DNA of 64,000 nucleotides from Ga0077527 sp032128415 (GTDB taxonomy: Bacteria > Pseudomonadota > Gammaproteobacteria > Burkholderiales > SG8-41), in NCBI GenBank assembly GCA_032128415.1, contig JAQBGW010000125.1, positions 24,727 to 88,726 of the forward strand, in the 5' to 3' direction. The notes under the pieces are model-generated. The model made no database searches and was not told where the DNA came from. It worked only from the letters and a program-made list of their open reading frames with translations. How positions within the stretch are numbered: position 1 is the first letter of the stretch; the number at the start of each line of letters is the position of its first letter. Below, piece after piece: positions 17,762-26,110 of the stretch. Made by a program: the position numbers and the translations under genes.

Positions 17762-18382
17762 TCACTCCGGTTTCACAAATCCCGGCGGCAGCGTTTCCTC
17801 GAACGAGGGTCGGGTGGCAACCCCCGCCAGCCACTTGGCCAGTTTCGGTGCGCGGCTGCGCCAATCGTGGGGATGGCGGAAATCCGTGTATTGCATGGCC
17901 ACGCCCATCACGATATCGGCCAGACCGAATCGATTGCCAAGCAGAAACTCATTGCCTTCTTTCAGTGTTTTTTCGGCAAGATCAATGGCGCGGGCGATGC
18001 GTTTTTCCTCGCGTTCCATTTTTTCCGGCATCTGCTTTTCCGCGGGACGCCGTGTCTCGAGGATGCGGGCAATGCCGGCGTCGAGTATGCCCTGCCCCAG
18101 CGCCTGCCACCATTGCGATTGCCAGTAACCTGCCGGGTCACGCGGCGTAAACGATTTGCCGTCGGCATGATCCAGATAATGAACGACCAGCGTCGATTCA
18201 AACATATAGCTGTCAGTGCCTATTTCCAGCGCCGGCACCTTGGACAGTGGATTTTTAATAATCACCGGGCTGTCCTCAACCCAAGGGTCCTCGACAACGA
18301 ACTCCACCGGCATGGCTTTTTCATGGATCAGCACGCGCGCCTTGCGTACGTAGGGTGAAGTGGGTGAACCGTAAAGTTTCAT
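17762..18382 (-). CDS. Glutathione S-transferase family protein
   Basis: The 206-residue protein starts MKLYGSPTSPYVRKAR, the thioredoxin-like GSH-binding domain with a Ser in the active-site turn. NPLSKVPALEIG, with its cis-Pro, and DSYMFEST, which binds the glutamyl end of glutathione, follow. The all-helical C-terminal domain has FGLADIVMGVAM. I chose the ATG at 18382; GGAGC lies about 10 bases upstream and a TTG at 18388 is the alternative. It ends against the shared terminator and stands alone. Cytoplasmic; the substrate is not predictable. Confidence 0.9.
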   Translation of the reverse strand: MKLYGSPTSPYVRKARVLIHEKAMPVEFVVEDPWVEDSPVIIKNPLSKVPALEIGTDSYMFESTLVVHYLDHADGKSFTPRDPAGYWQSQWWQALGQGILDAGIARILETRRPAEKQMPEKMEREEKRIARAIDLAEKTLKEGNEFLLGNRFGLADIVMGVAMQYTDFRHPHDWRSRAPKLAKWLAGVATRPSFEETLPPGFVKPE

Positions 18383-18535
18383 GATCAAGCTGCTCCGTCG
18401 TGGTTGGGCAAACCGTCATTCTAACAGGCCACCCGCGATGTCCTGCATTCCGCGCCAGGAATGGCGCTTTATACGACCGATCTGCACTGTTAGACTGCCA
18501 CCGAATAATCAATACTCACCTCGCATGATTCACAC

Positions 18536-19429
18536 ATGATCATTGTTACCAAACTGGGCAAAAACCTCGGCGCTCGCATCACCGGCGTCGATCTGTCCAA
18601 GCCTCTCGATGACACCACCTTTGACGCAGTCAGCCGGGCATTTTTTGAGCACGAAGTTGCGGTTTTTCCCGGACAGACCCTGACACCCGCGCAACAGGTC
18701 GCCTTCACCAGCCGGTTCGGCACCCTGGAACACCATGTCCGCAAGGAGGCGCGGCTCTCCGATCATCCGGAGATGTTCATCCTGTCGAATAAACTCGACG
18801 CAGAAGGAAAAGCCATCGGTGCGCAGGATGCCGGACGCTTCTGGCACAGCGATCTTTCATACAAACGCGAACCCAGTCTGTTGTCGGCGCTGTACGCAGT
18901 CGAAATTCCGCTCAAAAACGGCAAGCCGCTCGGTGACACGCATTTCGCCAGCAGCACCGCAGCCTACGCCGCGCTGCCGGACCCCATGAAGCAGAAACTG
19001 CAGGGACTGAAGAACATCCATAGTTATCGTGATTACCGGCTCAAGAATTATGCGGCGCAACAGGATGATATGCAGCGCGGTATTCGCACTGTGCAGGAAC
19101 ACGCGCCGACGCCGGAGCAACTGGCCAGCGTGCCCGACATGGCCACACCGGTGGTGCGCACCCATCCCGTCACCGGACGCCGCGGACTCTTTGTCAACGA
19201 GGGACACACCTCGCACATGGCCGATATGCCGCACGAAGAAGGCGATGCCCTGCTCCGGCAACTCTACGCCCACATCATCCAGCCTGAGTTTGTTTACACC
19301 CATCACTGGGCGCCTGGCGATCTGCTGATGTGGGACAACATCGCCGTACAGCACAAAGCCACGTTCGACTACGACCCGCTGCCACGCCTGCTCTATCGCA
19401 CAACTGTGCGCGGCCCGACAGTCAACTGA
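18536..19429 (+). CDS. TauD/TfdA family Fe(II)/2-oxoglutarate dioxygenase
   Basis: A 297-residue enzyme with the 2-His-1-Asp facial triad: HSD at 104-106 and the distal His near 273 (AVQHKATFDY), followed by the Arg of LYRTTVRG that binds 2-oxoglutarate. The N-terminus, LGARITGVDLSKPL, is a standard start for this group. These enzymes hydroxylate sulfonates, phenoxyacetates or other acids with O2. It is followed 9 bases later by an AtuA-like gene, so the two are probably co-transcribed. A second, different TauD-type gene lies at 55.6 kb. Confidence 0.92.
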   Translation: MIIVTKLGKNLGARITGVDLSKPLDDTTFDAVSRAFFEHEVAVFPGQTLTPAQQVAFTSRFGTLEHHVRKEARLSDHPEMFILSNKLDAEGKAIGAQDAGRFWHSDLSYKREPSLLSALYAVEIPLKNGKPLGDTHFASSTAAYAALPDPMKQKLQGLKNIHSYRDYRLKNYAAQQDDMQRGIRTVQEHAPTPEQLASVPDMATPVVRTHPVTGRRGLFVNEGHTSHMADMPHEEGDALLRQLYAHIIQPEFVYTHHWAPGDLLMWDNIAVQHKATFDYDPLPRLLYRTTVRGPTVN

Positions 19430-19438
19430 GGCGACCCT

Positions 19439-20806
19439 TTGAAAGAAATCCGCATACTGTCCGCTACAGGCATGCTCGGTTCCGGCTTCCGCGAGGAAAC
19501 TCTGAAACGGGCGATGACGCTAAGGCCGGATTTTATCGGTGCCGATTCTGGTTCCACCGATCCCGGACCGCATCATCTGGGTTCCGGCGAGCCGCAATTC
19601 TCGGACGCCGCTTTCAAGCGCGACCTGCGCCTGATGCTGCTCGCCGGGCGCGCTGCTGGAATCCCGGTACTCGTCGGCTCGGCCTGTACGGCAGGCACTG
19701 ATGCACAGCTGGAACGGCTGACCGGCATTGCCCGCGACATTGCGCGCGAAGAAAAATTGAATTTCAAGCTGGCGACCATCGCCTCCGAACAGGACAAAAA
19801 TTATCTCAAGCGCCGACTGCGCGAGGGCCGCATCAAGCCACTGGCCAATGCCCCGGTATTCGACGAAGCGGTAATCGACAGGAGCAGCCACATTGTCGGC
19901 ATGTGCGGCGCCGAACCTTATATCGAAGCACTGCAGAACGGCGCCGACGTGGTGATCGCCGGTCGCTCCAGCGATACCTCTATTTTTGCCGCAATGCCGA
20001 TGATGAAAGGCTTTAATCCAGCGACCGTCTGGCACGCCGCCAAGATCCTCGAATGCGGCGCGGCCTGTGTGGTACTGCGCAAATATCCGGATTGCATGTT
20101 CGCCACCGTCACCGACGAACATTTCACGATCGAGCCGCCAAACCCGGACTACCGCTGCGATCCGGCCAGCGTCGCGTCGCACAATCTTTACGAAAACTCC
20201 ACGCCCTACGAACTGGTCGAACCCTCCGGTGTGCTGAATACCGTCAACGCGCGCTATGAGGCCGTGTCAGACCGAGCGGTGCGCGTCTCCGGCAGCACCT
20301 TCCAGAAAACAGCGTGTTATACGGTCAAGCTCGAAGGCGCGGAACTCGCTGGCTACCAGAGCATCATCATCGGCTCCGTGCGCGATCCAATCATCCTGCG
20401 CCAGTTCGACAGCTGGCTGGAAGGCCTGCTCAAAGCCGCGCGCGACCGCATCCGCGCGGTCATGGGTGACAGTATCGACAGCCAGTACCGGCTCGACGTG
20501 CGGCAATTCGGCCGCAATGCGGCGATGGGCGCACTCGAACCCGAAACCGCCATCGGTCATGAGGTCGGCATATTGTTTCAAGTGACTGCCCCCACGCAGA
20601 AGCTGGCCACCACGCTGGCCAAATCCGTGGGCCATATCGCCGTGCATTACCCGGTGCCGGAGTGGACCGGACTGATCACTTCCATTGCTTTCCCCTACTC
20701 GCCCGCTGAAATCGACAAAGGCGCCACTTACCGCTTCAACATGAATCACGTGCTCGAACCGGATAACCCGCTGGAAATGTTCCGCATCGACTACGAAAAG
20801 GTATAG
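19439..20806 (+). CDS. AtuA-like (DUF1446) acyclic terpene utilisation family protein
   Basis: The 455-residue protein belongs to the AtuA/DUF1446 family: RILSATGMLGSGF at the start, DFIGADSGSTDPGPHHLG, and GADVVIAGRSSDTSIFAA in the middle. AtuA is needed for citronellol/geraniol use in Pseudomonas, but relatives occur in many other clusters and the reaction is unclear. It begins with TTG at 19439. The DUF4387 gene that normally follows directly is here pushed 272 bases away by an inserted palindromic element, whose first bases form part of the TAG stop. Acyl-CoA dehydrogenases lie beyond. Confidence 0.88.
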   Translation: MKEIRILSATGMLGSGFREETLKRAMTLRPDFIGADSGSTDPGPHHLGSGEPQFSDAAFKRDLRLMLLAGRAAGIPVLVGSACTAGTDAQLERLTGIARDIAREEKLNFKLATIASEQDKNYLKRRLREGRIKPLANAPVFDEAVIDRSSHIVGMCGAEPYIEALQNGADVVIAGRSSDTSIFAAMPMMKGFNPATVWHAAKILECGAACVVLRKYPDCMFATVTDEHFTIEPPNPDYRCDPASVASHNLYENSTPYELVEPSGVLNTVNARYEAVSDRAVRVSGSTFQKTACYTVKLEGAELAGYQSIIIGSVRDPIILRQFDSWLEGLLKAARDRIRAVMGDSIDSQYRLDVRQFGRNAAMGALEPETAIGHEVGILFQVTAPTQKLATTLAKSVGHIAVHYPVPEWTGLITSIAFPYSPAEIDKGATYRFNMNHVLEPDNPLEMFRIDYEKV

Positions 20807-21072
20807 AGCGCCTAACAGAATGAAACACACGATGCGCTGTCACGATTTTTGCTCAGGGAAAGGAACACGCCGCAGTGCATATCGCGAATATGCACAAGGC
20901 GGGTGACGCAGCCATGAGCAAAAATTCGTGCCAGCCCGAAGGGTTACGGCTAAAATCGGCGCTGACTTTGTCGACCGGCTTGGCCTTATTCGCGATAAGG
21001 CCTGCGCCGTTCTTCGCGTCATCGCCGATTTTCGCGCGTAACGCACGCGTGTTTCATTCTGTTAGGCGCTCT
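20805..21072. mobile_element. MITE-like palindromic element with 24-bp inverted ends
   Basis: The ends 20805-20828 and 21049-21072 are perfect inverted repeats; the outer part reads AGAGCGCCTAACAGAATG. Inside are two large hairpins. The first has arms near 20840-20855 and 20915-20932 and an inner stem GTGCATAT/ATATGCAC. The second has arms near 20943-20961 and 21022-21041 and an inner stem GGCCTTAT/ATAAGGCC. Both inner stems have 5-base loops. There is no transposase and no clear target duplication. It separates the AtuA-like and DUF4387 genes. Confidence 0.85.
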
Positions 21073-21078
21073 TAGACG

Positions 21079-21387
21079 ATGATGAAACTCTGGCAAGTTA
21101 CCAAACTGATCCGCAGCAAGAACTCGGGACCGTTTGAGCTGACATTCGATGTGATATTCAAGGATCGCGCCACATACGAAAAGGTGCGCGACGCCAAAAT
21201 CATCAACGCCGCCTGGTTCGCCAAAACCTACCGGCTCAAACCCGAAGTGGTCACCATCATCGATTACGATGCTGCGACGGCGATCAAGATCACCATTCCA
21301 CGCCCTGTAATTTCCGGAGATATCACCGATGGTGATGTATTTGGCGGTCAGCAGTACGGCCCGCTGGTGGATCTGGAAGTGCCGTAA
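21079..21387 (+). CDS. DUF4387 domain protein (AtuA-associated)
   Basis: A 102-residue protein whose sequence (MKLWQVTKLIRSKNSGPFELTFDVIF at the start, YGPLVDLEVP at the end) matches DUF4387 as I know it. The family is found next to or fused with AtuA-like proteins and has no known reaction. Two ATGs in a row (21079 and 21082) could start it. The ribosome binding region lies in or beside the inserted palindrome, so its expression may now depend on the element or on read-through. Confidence 0.82.
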   Translation: MMKLWQVTKLIRSKNSGPFELTFDVIFKDRATYEKVRDAKIINAAWFAKTYRLKPEVVTIIDYDAATAIKITIPRPVISGDITDGDVFGGQQYGPLVDLEVP

Positions 21388-21469
21388 AGGCCGGCGTCAG
21401 ACGCGCCGGCTCGTCACCCCGGTGACGCACGAACAAGCGAAAAACCGCTGACCTGGGTGCGACAGCCGC

Positions 21470-22660
21470 TCAGCCGGTAGTCAGCGGCAGCCGCTTCACC
21501 ACCTTTACCCGCTGCACGGTGTCACCCGCCAGGTGGGTCCAGACCATCGCGTCGCGCACCAGTTTATCGACACGCGCATTCATCATGCAGCCTTCGGGAC
21601 CGTGGATGTCCATGTTGGCCCGTGTCACGCGCTGCACCACTTCCTGCGAATAATTCATCACCAGCACGTTGTTACCGAGATCCGGCATCTTGCGGTCGCG
21701 TTCCCAGGCAGTGCGCAGCACGAATGAGCGCAGCGCTTCGGTGAGCATGTACATCTCGTTCAACTTCAGTTGCACCAGTTGGTGGTCGATGACCAGTTTT
21801 CCGGCACGCTTATGGTTGCGCGCGAAGTGCATGGCGATGCCGACCGCGTCATCACAAATGCCCAACGCATTGGCGGCCAGCTCGATGTCGCCGAATTCGG
21901 ATTTGTCAGTGGCGCGCGCCTTGACGCCGCCGTTGACCTCGCCCACCACGTTGGCATGCGGCACCCGCGCATTTTCAAATATCAGCTCGCCGTTCTGGTA
22001 AAAACGCCAGCCGCGCTTGTTGAATACCTTGCCGATGCGGAATCCCGGCGTGTCCTTCGGGATCATGAACATCGTGCTGCCCTCGCGGAGGTTCGCGTCG
22101 GGATTGGTGCGGGCATCGACAAAAAACAACTTGGCCACGCTGCCGTTGGCAATGAACATCTTGGTGCCGTTGAGTATCCAATCATCACCCTGGCGCTCGG
22201 CGCGCAGTTTCCAGCCGGACTTGGGATCGTTTTCCGGCGGCATGCGGTTGTCGGAACCGGCATTGGCTTCCGTGCCACCTTTGCCCAGCACAAACATGTC
22301 GTCCGCAATAAACGGCTTGAGGAAGCGCTCCTTCTGGTCTTTGGTGCAGGATGCCGCGATCAGGTGACTCCACTTCCAGCACTGGCTGAAGGTCTTGGAT
22401 ACCGAACTGTCGCCGCGTGCGAGTTCCGCCATCACCACCGCCTGCGTCACAAAATCCGCTTCGTGTCCGCCCCACTCACGCGGCACCGCCAGCGTGCGAA
22501 ATCCGAGCTTTGATCCCTTCTTGATGATCTCCCAGTCAAACGTATCCTTGGGATCGGCGATCTGGTCACGCGCCAGCGACAGCGGGCGAATTTCCTCTTC
22601 CGCAAATTTCCGGGCTTCCATCTGCCAGCCGCGCTGCTCTTCGTTCAACGAATAATCCAT
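21470..22660 (-). CDS. Acyl-CoA dehydrogenase family protein
   Basis: A 396-residue flavoprotein: the N-terminal helical domain opens MDYSLNEEQRGWQMEARKFAEEEI, WILNGTKMFIANGS marks the beta domain, and the C-terminal domain ends with NMDIHGPEGCM. The usual FAD-site TEPGAGSD is replaced by GTEANAGSDNRMPPENDP, with a longer loop. The catalytic Glu position near the C-terminus reads LAGDTVQRV instead of YEGT. This atypical pattern recurs in acyl-CoA dehydrogenases near CoA-transferase clusters. It lies 38 bases behind another acyl-CoA dehydrogenase, and the two may form one heteromeric enzyme. Confidence 0.9.
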   Translation of the reverse strand: MDYSLNEEQRGWQMEARKFAEEEIRPLSLARDQIADPKDTFDWEIIKKGSKLGFRTLAVPREWGGHEADFVTQAVVMAELARGDSSVSKTFSQCWKWSHLIAASCTKDQKERFLKPFIADDMFVLGKGGTEANAGSDNRMPPENDPKSGWKLRAERQGDDWILNGTKMFIANGSVAKLFFVDARTNPDANLREGSTMFMIPKDTPGFRIGKVFNKRGWRFYQNGELIFENARVPHANVVGEVNGGVKARATDKSEFGDIELAANALGICDDAVGIAMHFARNHKRAGKLVIDHQLVQLKLNEMYMLTEALRSFVLRTAWERDRKMPDLGNNVLVMNYSQEVVQRVTRANMDIHGPEGCMMNARVDKLVRDAMVWTHLAGDTVQRVKVVKRLPLTTG

Positions 22661-22698
22661 TGCTATCCCTAGACTAAAATATAAATAAATTCAAAGGG

Positions 22699-23937
22699 TT
22701 ATGATTTTCTGCTAAATCCGGCCACAGCCTCTGCCACCACCAGCGGCGAGGCCAGATTGCAATCGACCGAATGGCGCAGCACCAGCGTGTCGTGCACATA
22801 TTTTTGCAGCGGCATGTCGCGCATGACGCCCATCGCACCAAAACACTCCGCGGCTTCCAGTGTCGCCCGATGCAGTGCTTCTGCGGTAAAGGTGCGCGCT
22901 ATCACCGGCCACGGCAGATCATTGATACTGCGATTGCCGATGGCGGCAGGATGATCCGCCACCCAGGCCGCCTTCCAGGTCAGGCCGCGTGCAGCTTCAA
23001 GTTGAATGGCGACATCCGCGAGTTTCATGCCGATCGCCTGATGCTCGACGATGTGGCGTCCGCCCTGCCAGCGCATTTTGGCGTAATCCACCGCAGCTTC
23101 ATACGCCGCGCGCGCCACACCAATATTGATTGCCGCCATCTGTACGGCGTGGCGTCCGCCCAGACTGGCGTGCATCCGGTGGGCCGCCTCAGCGACGAGC
23201 ACATCCGCTTCCGCAGCCCGGCAATTTTTCAGTGTCACCGCAGCAACAGCGCCGTGATGCCAGCGCGCGAGTTCGTTACCAGAGGCGAAGGCCGGCAAGG
23301 GCTCATCGATGCTCAAACCCTGCGCATCGCGTGCCAGCAACAGTGTCACTGTGCCAAGGGAGCCGGAAATTTTGGCCCGCGCTATAAACAATCCTGCCAC
23401 CGATGCATTCGACACGAACGGTGCGCTACCGTTGACCACCCAGCCTTTGCCGTCGCGTACAGCAGTCAGCATCGGCGTGCCCGGCGCCGTTGCGTCCACC
23501 GGCTGCGCCTGGTAATAGCTCCAGCCGCGTTCGGCATCGTCATCTCGCGCGACCAGCGCCACATGAAAACGGTCATCACTCTCGAACTTCGGCAGCCAGT
23601 GCTGGCGCTGAGTCACGCTCATTGCGCCATACACTTCGCGCACCAGCAGTGCTGTCTCACCCAGCACCACCGCCAGATCCACATCGCCCACCGCGATTTC
23701 TTCGAGCAGCATGCAAGTGGTCAGCAAATCCGCGCCGGCGCCGCCCGCCTCTTCGGGCAGCCCCAAGGTACGCAGCCCCATCTGCGATGCCTGATCGAGC
23801 AAACCGGTCATCAGCGGTTTTTCGAACGGCTCCAGTCGGGCGGGATCGGTAGCGGCGGGTTTGACTTCGCGAGTCACGAAATCGCGCACAGCGTCGCGGA
23901 TTTCAATTTGTTCAGGTGTGAGTTCCAAGTCATACAT
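22699..23937 (-). CDS. Divergent acyl-CoA dehydrogenase-like protein
   Basis: The 412-residue protein has the overall acyl-CoA dehydrogenase plan (TPEQIEIRDAVRDFVTREVKP at the start; LEAAECFGAMGVMRDMPLQKYVHD near the end), but many signature positions differ. The FAD-contact segment reads ALVARDDDAERGWSYY instead of TEPxAGSD. HSVDCNL stands where the active-site YEGT would be. It may therefore be a partner or inactive subunit for the dehydrogenase downstream, as seen for steroid-type two-gene acyl-CoA dehydrogenases. That is an inference from pairing and motif loss. Confidence 0.82.
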   Translation of the reverse strand: MYDLELTPEQIEIRDAVRDFVTREVKPAATDPARLEPFEKPLMTGLLDQASQMGLRTLGLPEEAGGAGADLLTTCMLLEEIAVGDVDLAVVLGETALLVREVYGAMSVTQRQHWLPKFESDDRFHVALVARDDDAERGWSYYQAQPVDATAPGTPMLTAVRDGKGWVVNGSAPFVSNASVAGLFIARAKISGSLGTVTLLLARDAQGLSIDEPLPAFASGNELARWHHGAVAAVTLKNCRAAEADVLVAEAAHRMHASLGGRHAVQMAAINIGVARAAYEAAVDYAKMRWQGGRHIVEHQAIGMKLADVAIQLEAARGLTWKAAWVADHPAAIGNRSINDLPWPVIARTFTAEALHRATLEAAECFGAMGVMRDMPLQKYVHDTLVLRHSVDCNLASPLVVAEAVAGFSRKS

Positions 23938-24080
23938 GATGCGATTTTTCCTTGCTTAGAGAGCCGTTGACCATATGGAGGCGGCGCCGGCTACGCGCTC
24001 GCAGGATGATGCCGAAATCATCATTGCAGGGCAACCCGCAATTGCATCTTTACCACTATACGGACGCCACATCCAGCGAC

Positions 24081-24875
24081 TCAAATCAACCCTCGCGCTA
24101 TCCCACCATCCACCAAAATGGACTGACAGGTCACATAGCTGGTCTTGTGCGACGCCAGAAATACGACCATCGGCGCAATCTCCTCCGGCTGAGCGAAGCG
24201 CCCCAACGGTATTTCACGCGCAAACTCGTGGATGATTTCGTCCGGCGGTACGCCACGCTCCTGAGAAAGCTTGTCGATACGTGTAGTCCACAAATCGGTC
24301 ATCGTGCGCCCCGGCGACACCGAGTTGACGCGTATGTTAAACGGCTGGAATTCCACGCCCAGCGTTTTCACCAGCGCGATCAGCCCGGCTTTGTGCACAT
24401 TTGATACCAGTTGCTGCGGATACGGCATGCGCGGCCCTGCCGCGCCGAGTATGACAATACGTCCACCGGTCGCCGACTTTTTCAACAGTTCCAGCGCCGC
24501 GCGTATCACTCGCACCGTGCTCATCACATTGAATTCGTAATTGGCGTACCACGCCCCATCATCAAGTTCGCTGAACAACGCGCGCTGGCTGCCGCCAACA
24601 GCAGATACCAGAATGTCGACCTTCCCGGCTTCCCGTTCCAACCATATCTTCAGTTTTTCGACGTCTGCTGCACGCGTCACATCGGCCGCAAACCAGCGCA
24701 CTGCACGGCCCGTAGATTGCTTCAACCGCCCCGCCGCCTGCTCCAGTTTTTCTGGATTACGTGAACAGATCAGCACATCCGTTCCTTCTTCGAGCAGGGC
24801 TTTCGCGCTCTCGTAGCCTATACCCCCACTGGCGCCTACGACCAGTGCAATCTCACCTTTGATCCCCAGATCCAT
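24081..24875 (-). CDS. Short-chain dehydrogenase/reductase-fold protein lacking catalytic Ser/Tyr
   Basis: The 264-residue protein has a normal SDR cofactor loop (GASGGIG at 14-20), an Asp in ADVTRAAD, Asn116 of the catalytic tetrad and the VNSVSPGRTMTD segment after the active site. The YxxxK motif, however, reads SNVHK: Lys162 is kept but Tyr is replaced by Ser158, and the Ser 13 residues before it is Ala145. The enzyme is unlikely to do ordinary alcohol oxidation. The start is ATG 24875 (TTG at 24878 also possible). A Bug receptor lies upstream but a terminator separates them. Confidence 0.88.
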   Translation of the reverse strand: MDLGIKGEIALVVGASGGIGYESAKALLEEGTDVLICSRNPEKLEQAAGRLKQSTGRAVRWFAADVTRAADVEKLKIWLEREAGKVDILVSAVGGSQRALFSELDDGAWYANYEFNVMSTVRVIRAALELLKKSATGGRIVILGAAGPRMPYPQQLVSNVHKAGLIALVKTLGVEFQPFNIRVNSVSPGRTMTDLWTTRIDKLSQERGVPPDEIIHEFAREIPLGRFAQPEEIAPMVVFLASHKTSYVTCQSILVDGGIARGLI

Positions 24876-24921
24876 CAATCCATTCCCATACTGAATATAA
24901 AATCATAATTGCCAAATAAAA

Positions 24922-24949
24922 ACGCGCCCGCCTATACAGGCGGGCGCGT
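24922..24949 (-). terminator. Rho-independent terminator of the Bug receptor gene
   Basis: An 11-bp stem ACGCGCCCGCC/GGCGGGCGCGT with a six-base loop is followed on the minus strand by TTTTTATTT. It ends transcription of the receptor gene at 24964-25932. Confidence 0.92.
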
Positions 24950-24963
24950 CAATCCAGCAAACA

Positions 24964-25932
24964 TTAATTATTACGGGCGCCGCTTAACTTGACGACTCTC
25001 TCATACTTGTCGTAATCCGACTTGATACGCACGGCAAACTCCGCCGGGGTCATGTGCATCGGATCCAGTGTCAGCTTAGTCAATTTCTGCGCGACCTGCT
25101 TATCAGCCAATGCCACCTTGAGATCCGCATTCAACTTGTTGATGATTGCGGTCGGTACACCTGCCGGAGCAAACGAGCCCACCCAGGCCGTAAACTCATA
25201 GCCGGGCACAAACTCAGCGATTGCCGGCACATCCGGGAACTGCGTTACACGCGTGTCTGAGCTGACACCAATCGGCCGGACGCGATTGGCCTGCAAATGC
25301 GGCATCAGTGAACCGATCGTCGCCAGTTGCGCCTGTGTCTCACCGGATGCAAGGGCTACGGCGGAAGGACCGCCGCCTTTGTATGGCACGTGGATCATTT
25401 TGATCTGAGCCATTTCCGCCATCAACGCCATCGACAGATGCACGAAACTGCCATTACCCGCCGAACCATAAACAATCTCACCGGACCGTTTTTTTGCCAG
25501 AGCAATGAACTCCTTGCCGGTTTTTATCGGCAGCGACGGATGCACAACCAGCATGCCTACCTGCCTCGCCAGCGGCGTAATCCCGATAAAATCTTTCAAT
25601 ACATCATAAGGAAGTTTTTTGTAGAGATGCGCATTGGCCACATGGGTTGTCGACTGCACCATGATGGTGTAACCATCCTTGGGTCCCTGAGCGACGATAT
25701 CCGATCCGATCGTGCCCGCAGCGCCGCCACGATTATCGATAATGAATTGCTGACCGGTAATCTCGGTCATTTTCTGAAACACGATACGTCCGGTTACGTC
25801 GTTCGACCCGCCCGGCGGGAACACAATCACCACGCGCACCGGTCTGGTCGGATAATCCTGTGCAACGGCCATTAGCGGCGCCACTATCAACCCAGCCAGC
25901 GCAAGCAATGCCAGTTTCGTTGCTGATTTCAT
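24964..25932 (-). CDS. Bug/TctC family periplasmic receptor (orphan)
   Basis: A 322-residue secreted binding protein: signal peptide about 1-25 ending AVAQD, then YPTRPVRVVIVFPPGGSNDVTGR, the FPPGG loop that touches carboxylates in the family. DNRGGAAGTIGSD and IHVPYKGGGPSAVALASGE follow. GAGGAGAAG lies 5 bases before the ATG at 25932, so the longer frame to 25962 is rejected. No TctAB is near. It stands divergent from a CoA-transferase gene, which could act on the bound acid. Orphan Bug proteins can also act in sensing. Confidence 0.92.
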   Translation of the reverse strand: MKSATKLALLALAGLIVAPLMAVAQDYPTRPVRVVIVFPPGGSNDVTGRIVFQKMTEITGQQFIIDNRGGAAGTIGSDIVAQGPKDGYTIMVQSTTHVANAHLYKKLPYDVLKDFIGITPLARQVGMLVVHPSLPIKTGKEFIALAKKRSGEIVYGSAGNGSFVHLSMALMAEMAQIKMIHVPYKGGGPSAVALASGETQAQLATIGSLMPHLQANRVRPIGVSSDTRVTQFPDVPAIAEFVPGYEFTAWVGSFAPAGVPTAIINKLNADLKVALADKQVAQKLTKLTLDPMHMTPAEFAVRIKSDYDKYERVVKLSGARNN

Positions 25933-26110
25933 AAAACTTCTCCTCAGAGTTATAGGAACCAATTCGAGGCCTTATTATGGGTGATAACCCGGCGCCCGGG
26001 CAACCGAGATTTCCCCCAGCGGGGAGCACACGATAAAATAATTGCTTCTGTTCAATTATCTCACTGTGGTGTCATACGATGCGGCACCGCACTATTATCC
26101 GGAGAACTGC

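Noticed and set aside
20805..21072. Integron attC site
   Set aside because: The GCCTAAC/GTTAGGC ends fit, but the length (268 bp), perfectly paired long arms and lack of an integrase or gene cassettes argue against it.
20875..21075. 66-residue ORF inside the palindromic element
   Set aside because: It spans both hairpins and a terminal repeat, has no ribosome binding site and no protein-like pattern, so the element is judged non-coding.
22771..23970. 399-residue plus-strand ORF over the acyl-CoA dehydrogenase-like gene
   Set aside because: Antisense shadow; rich in His, Arg and Cys, no recognisable motif, and the minus frame is a clear family member.
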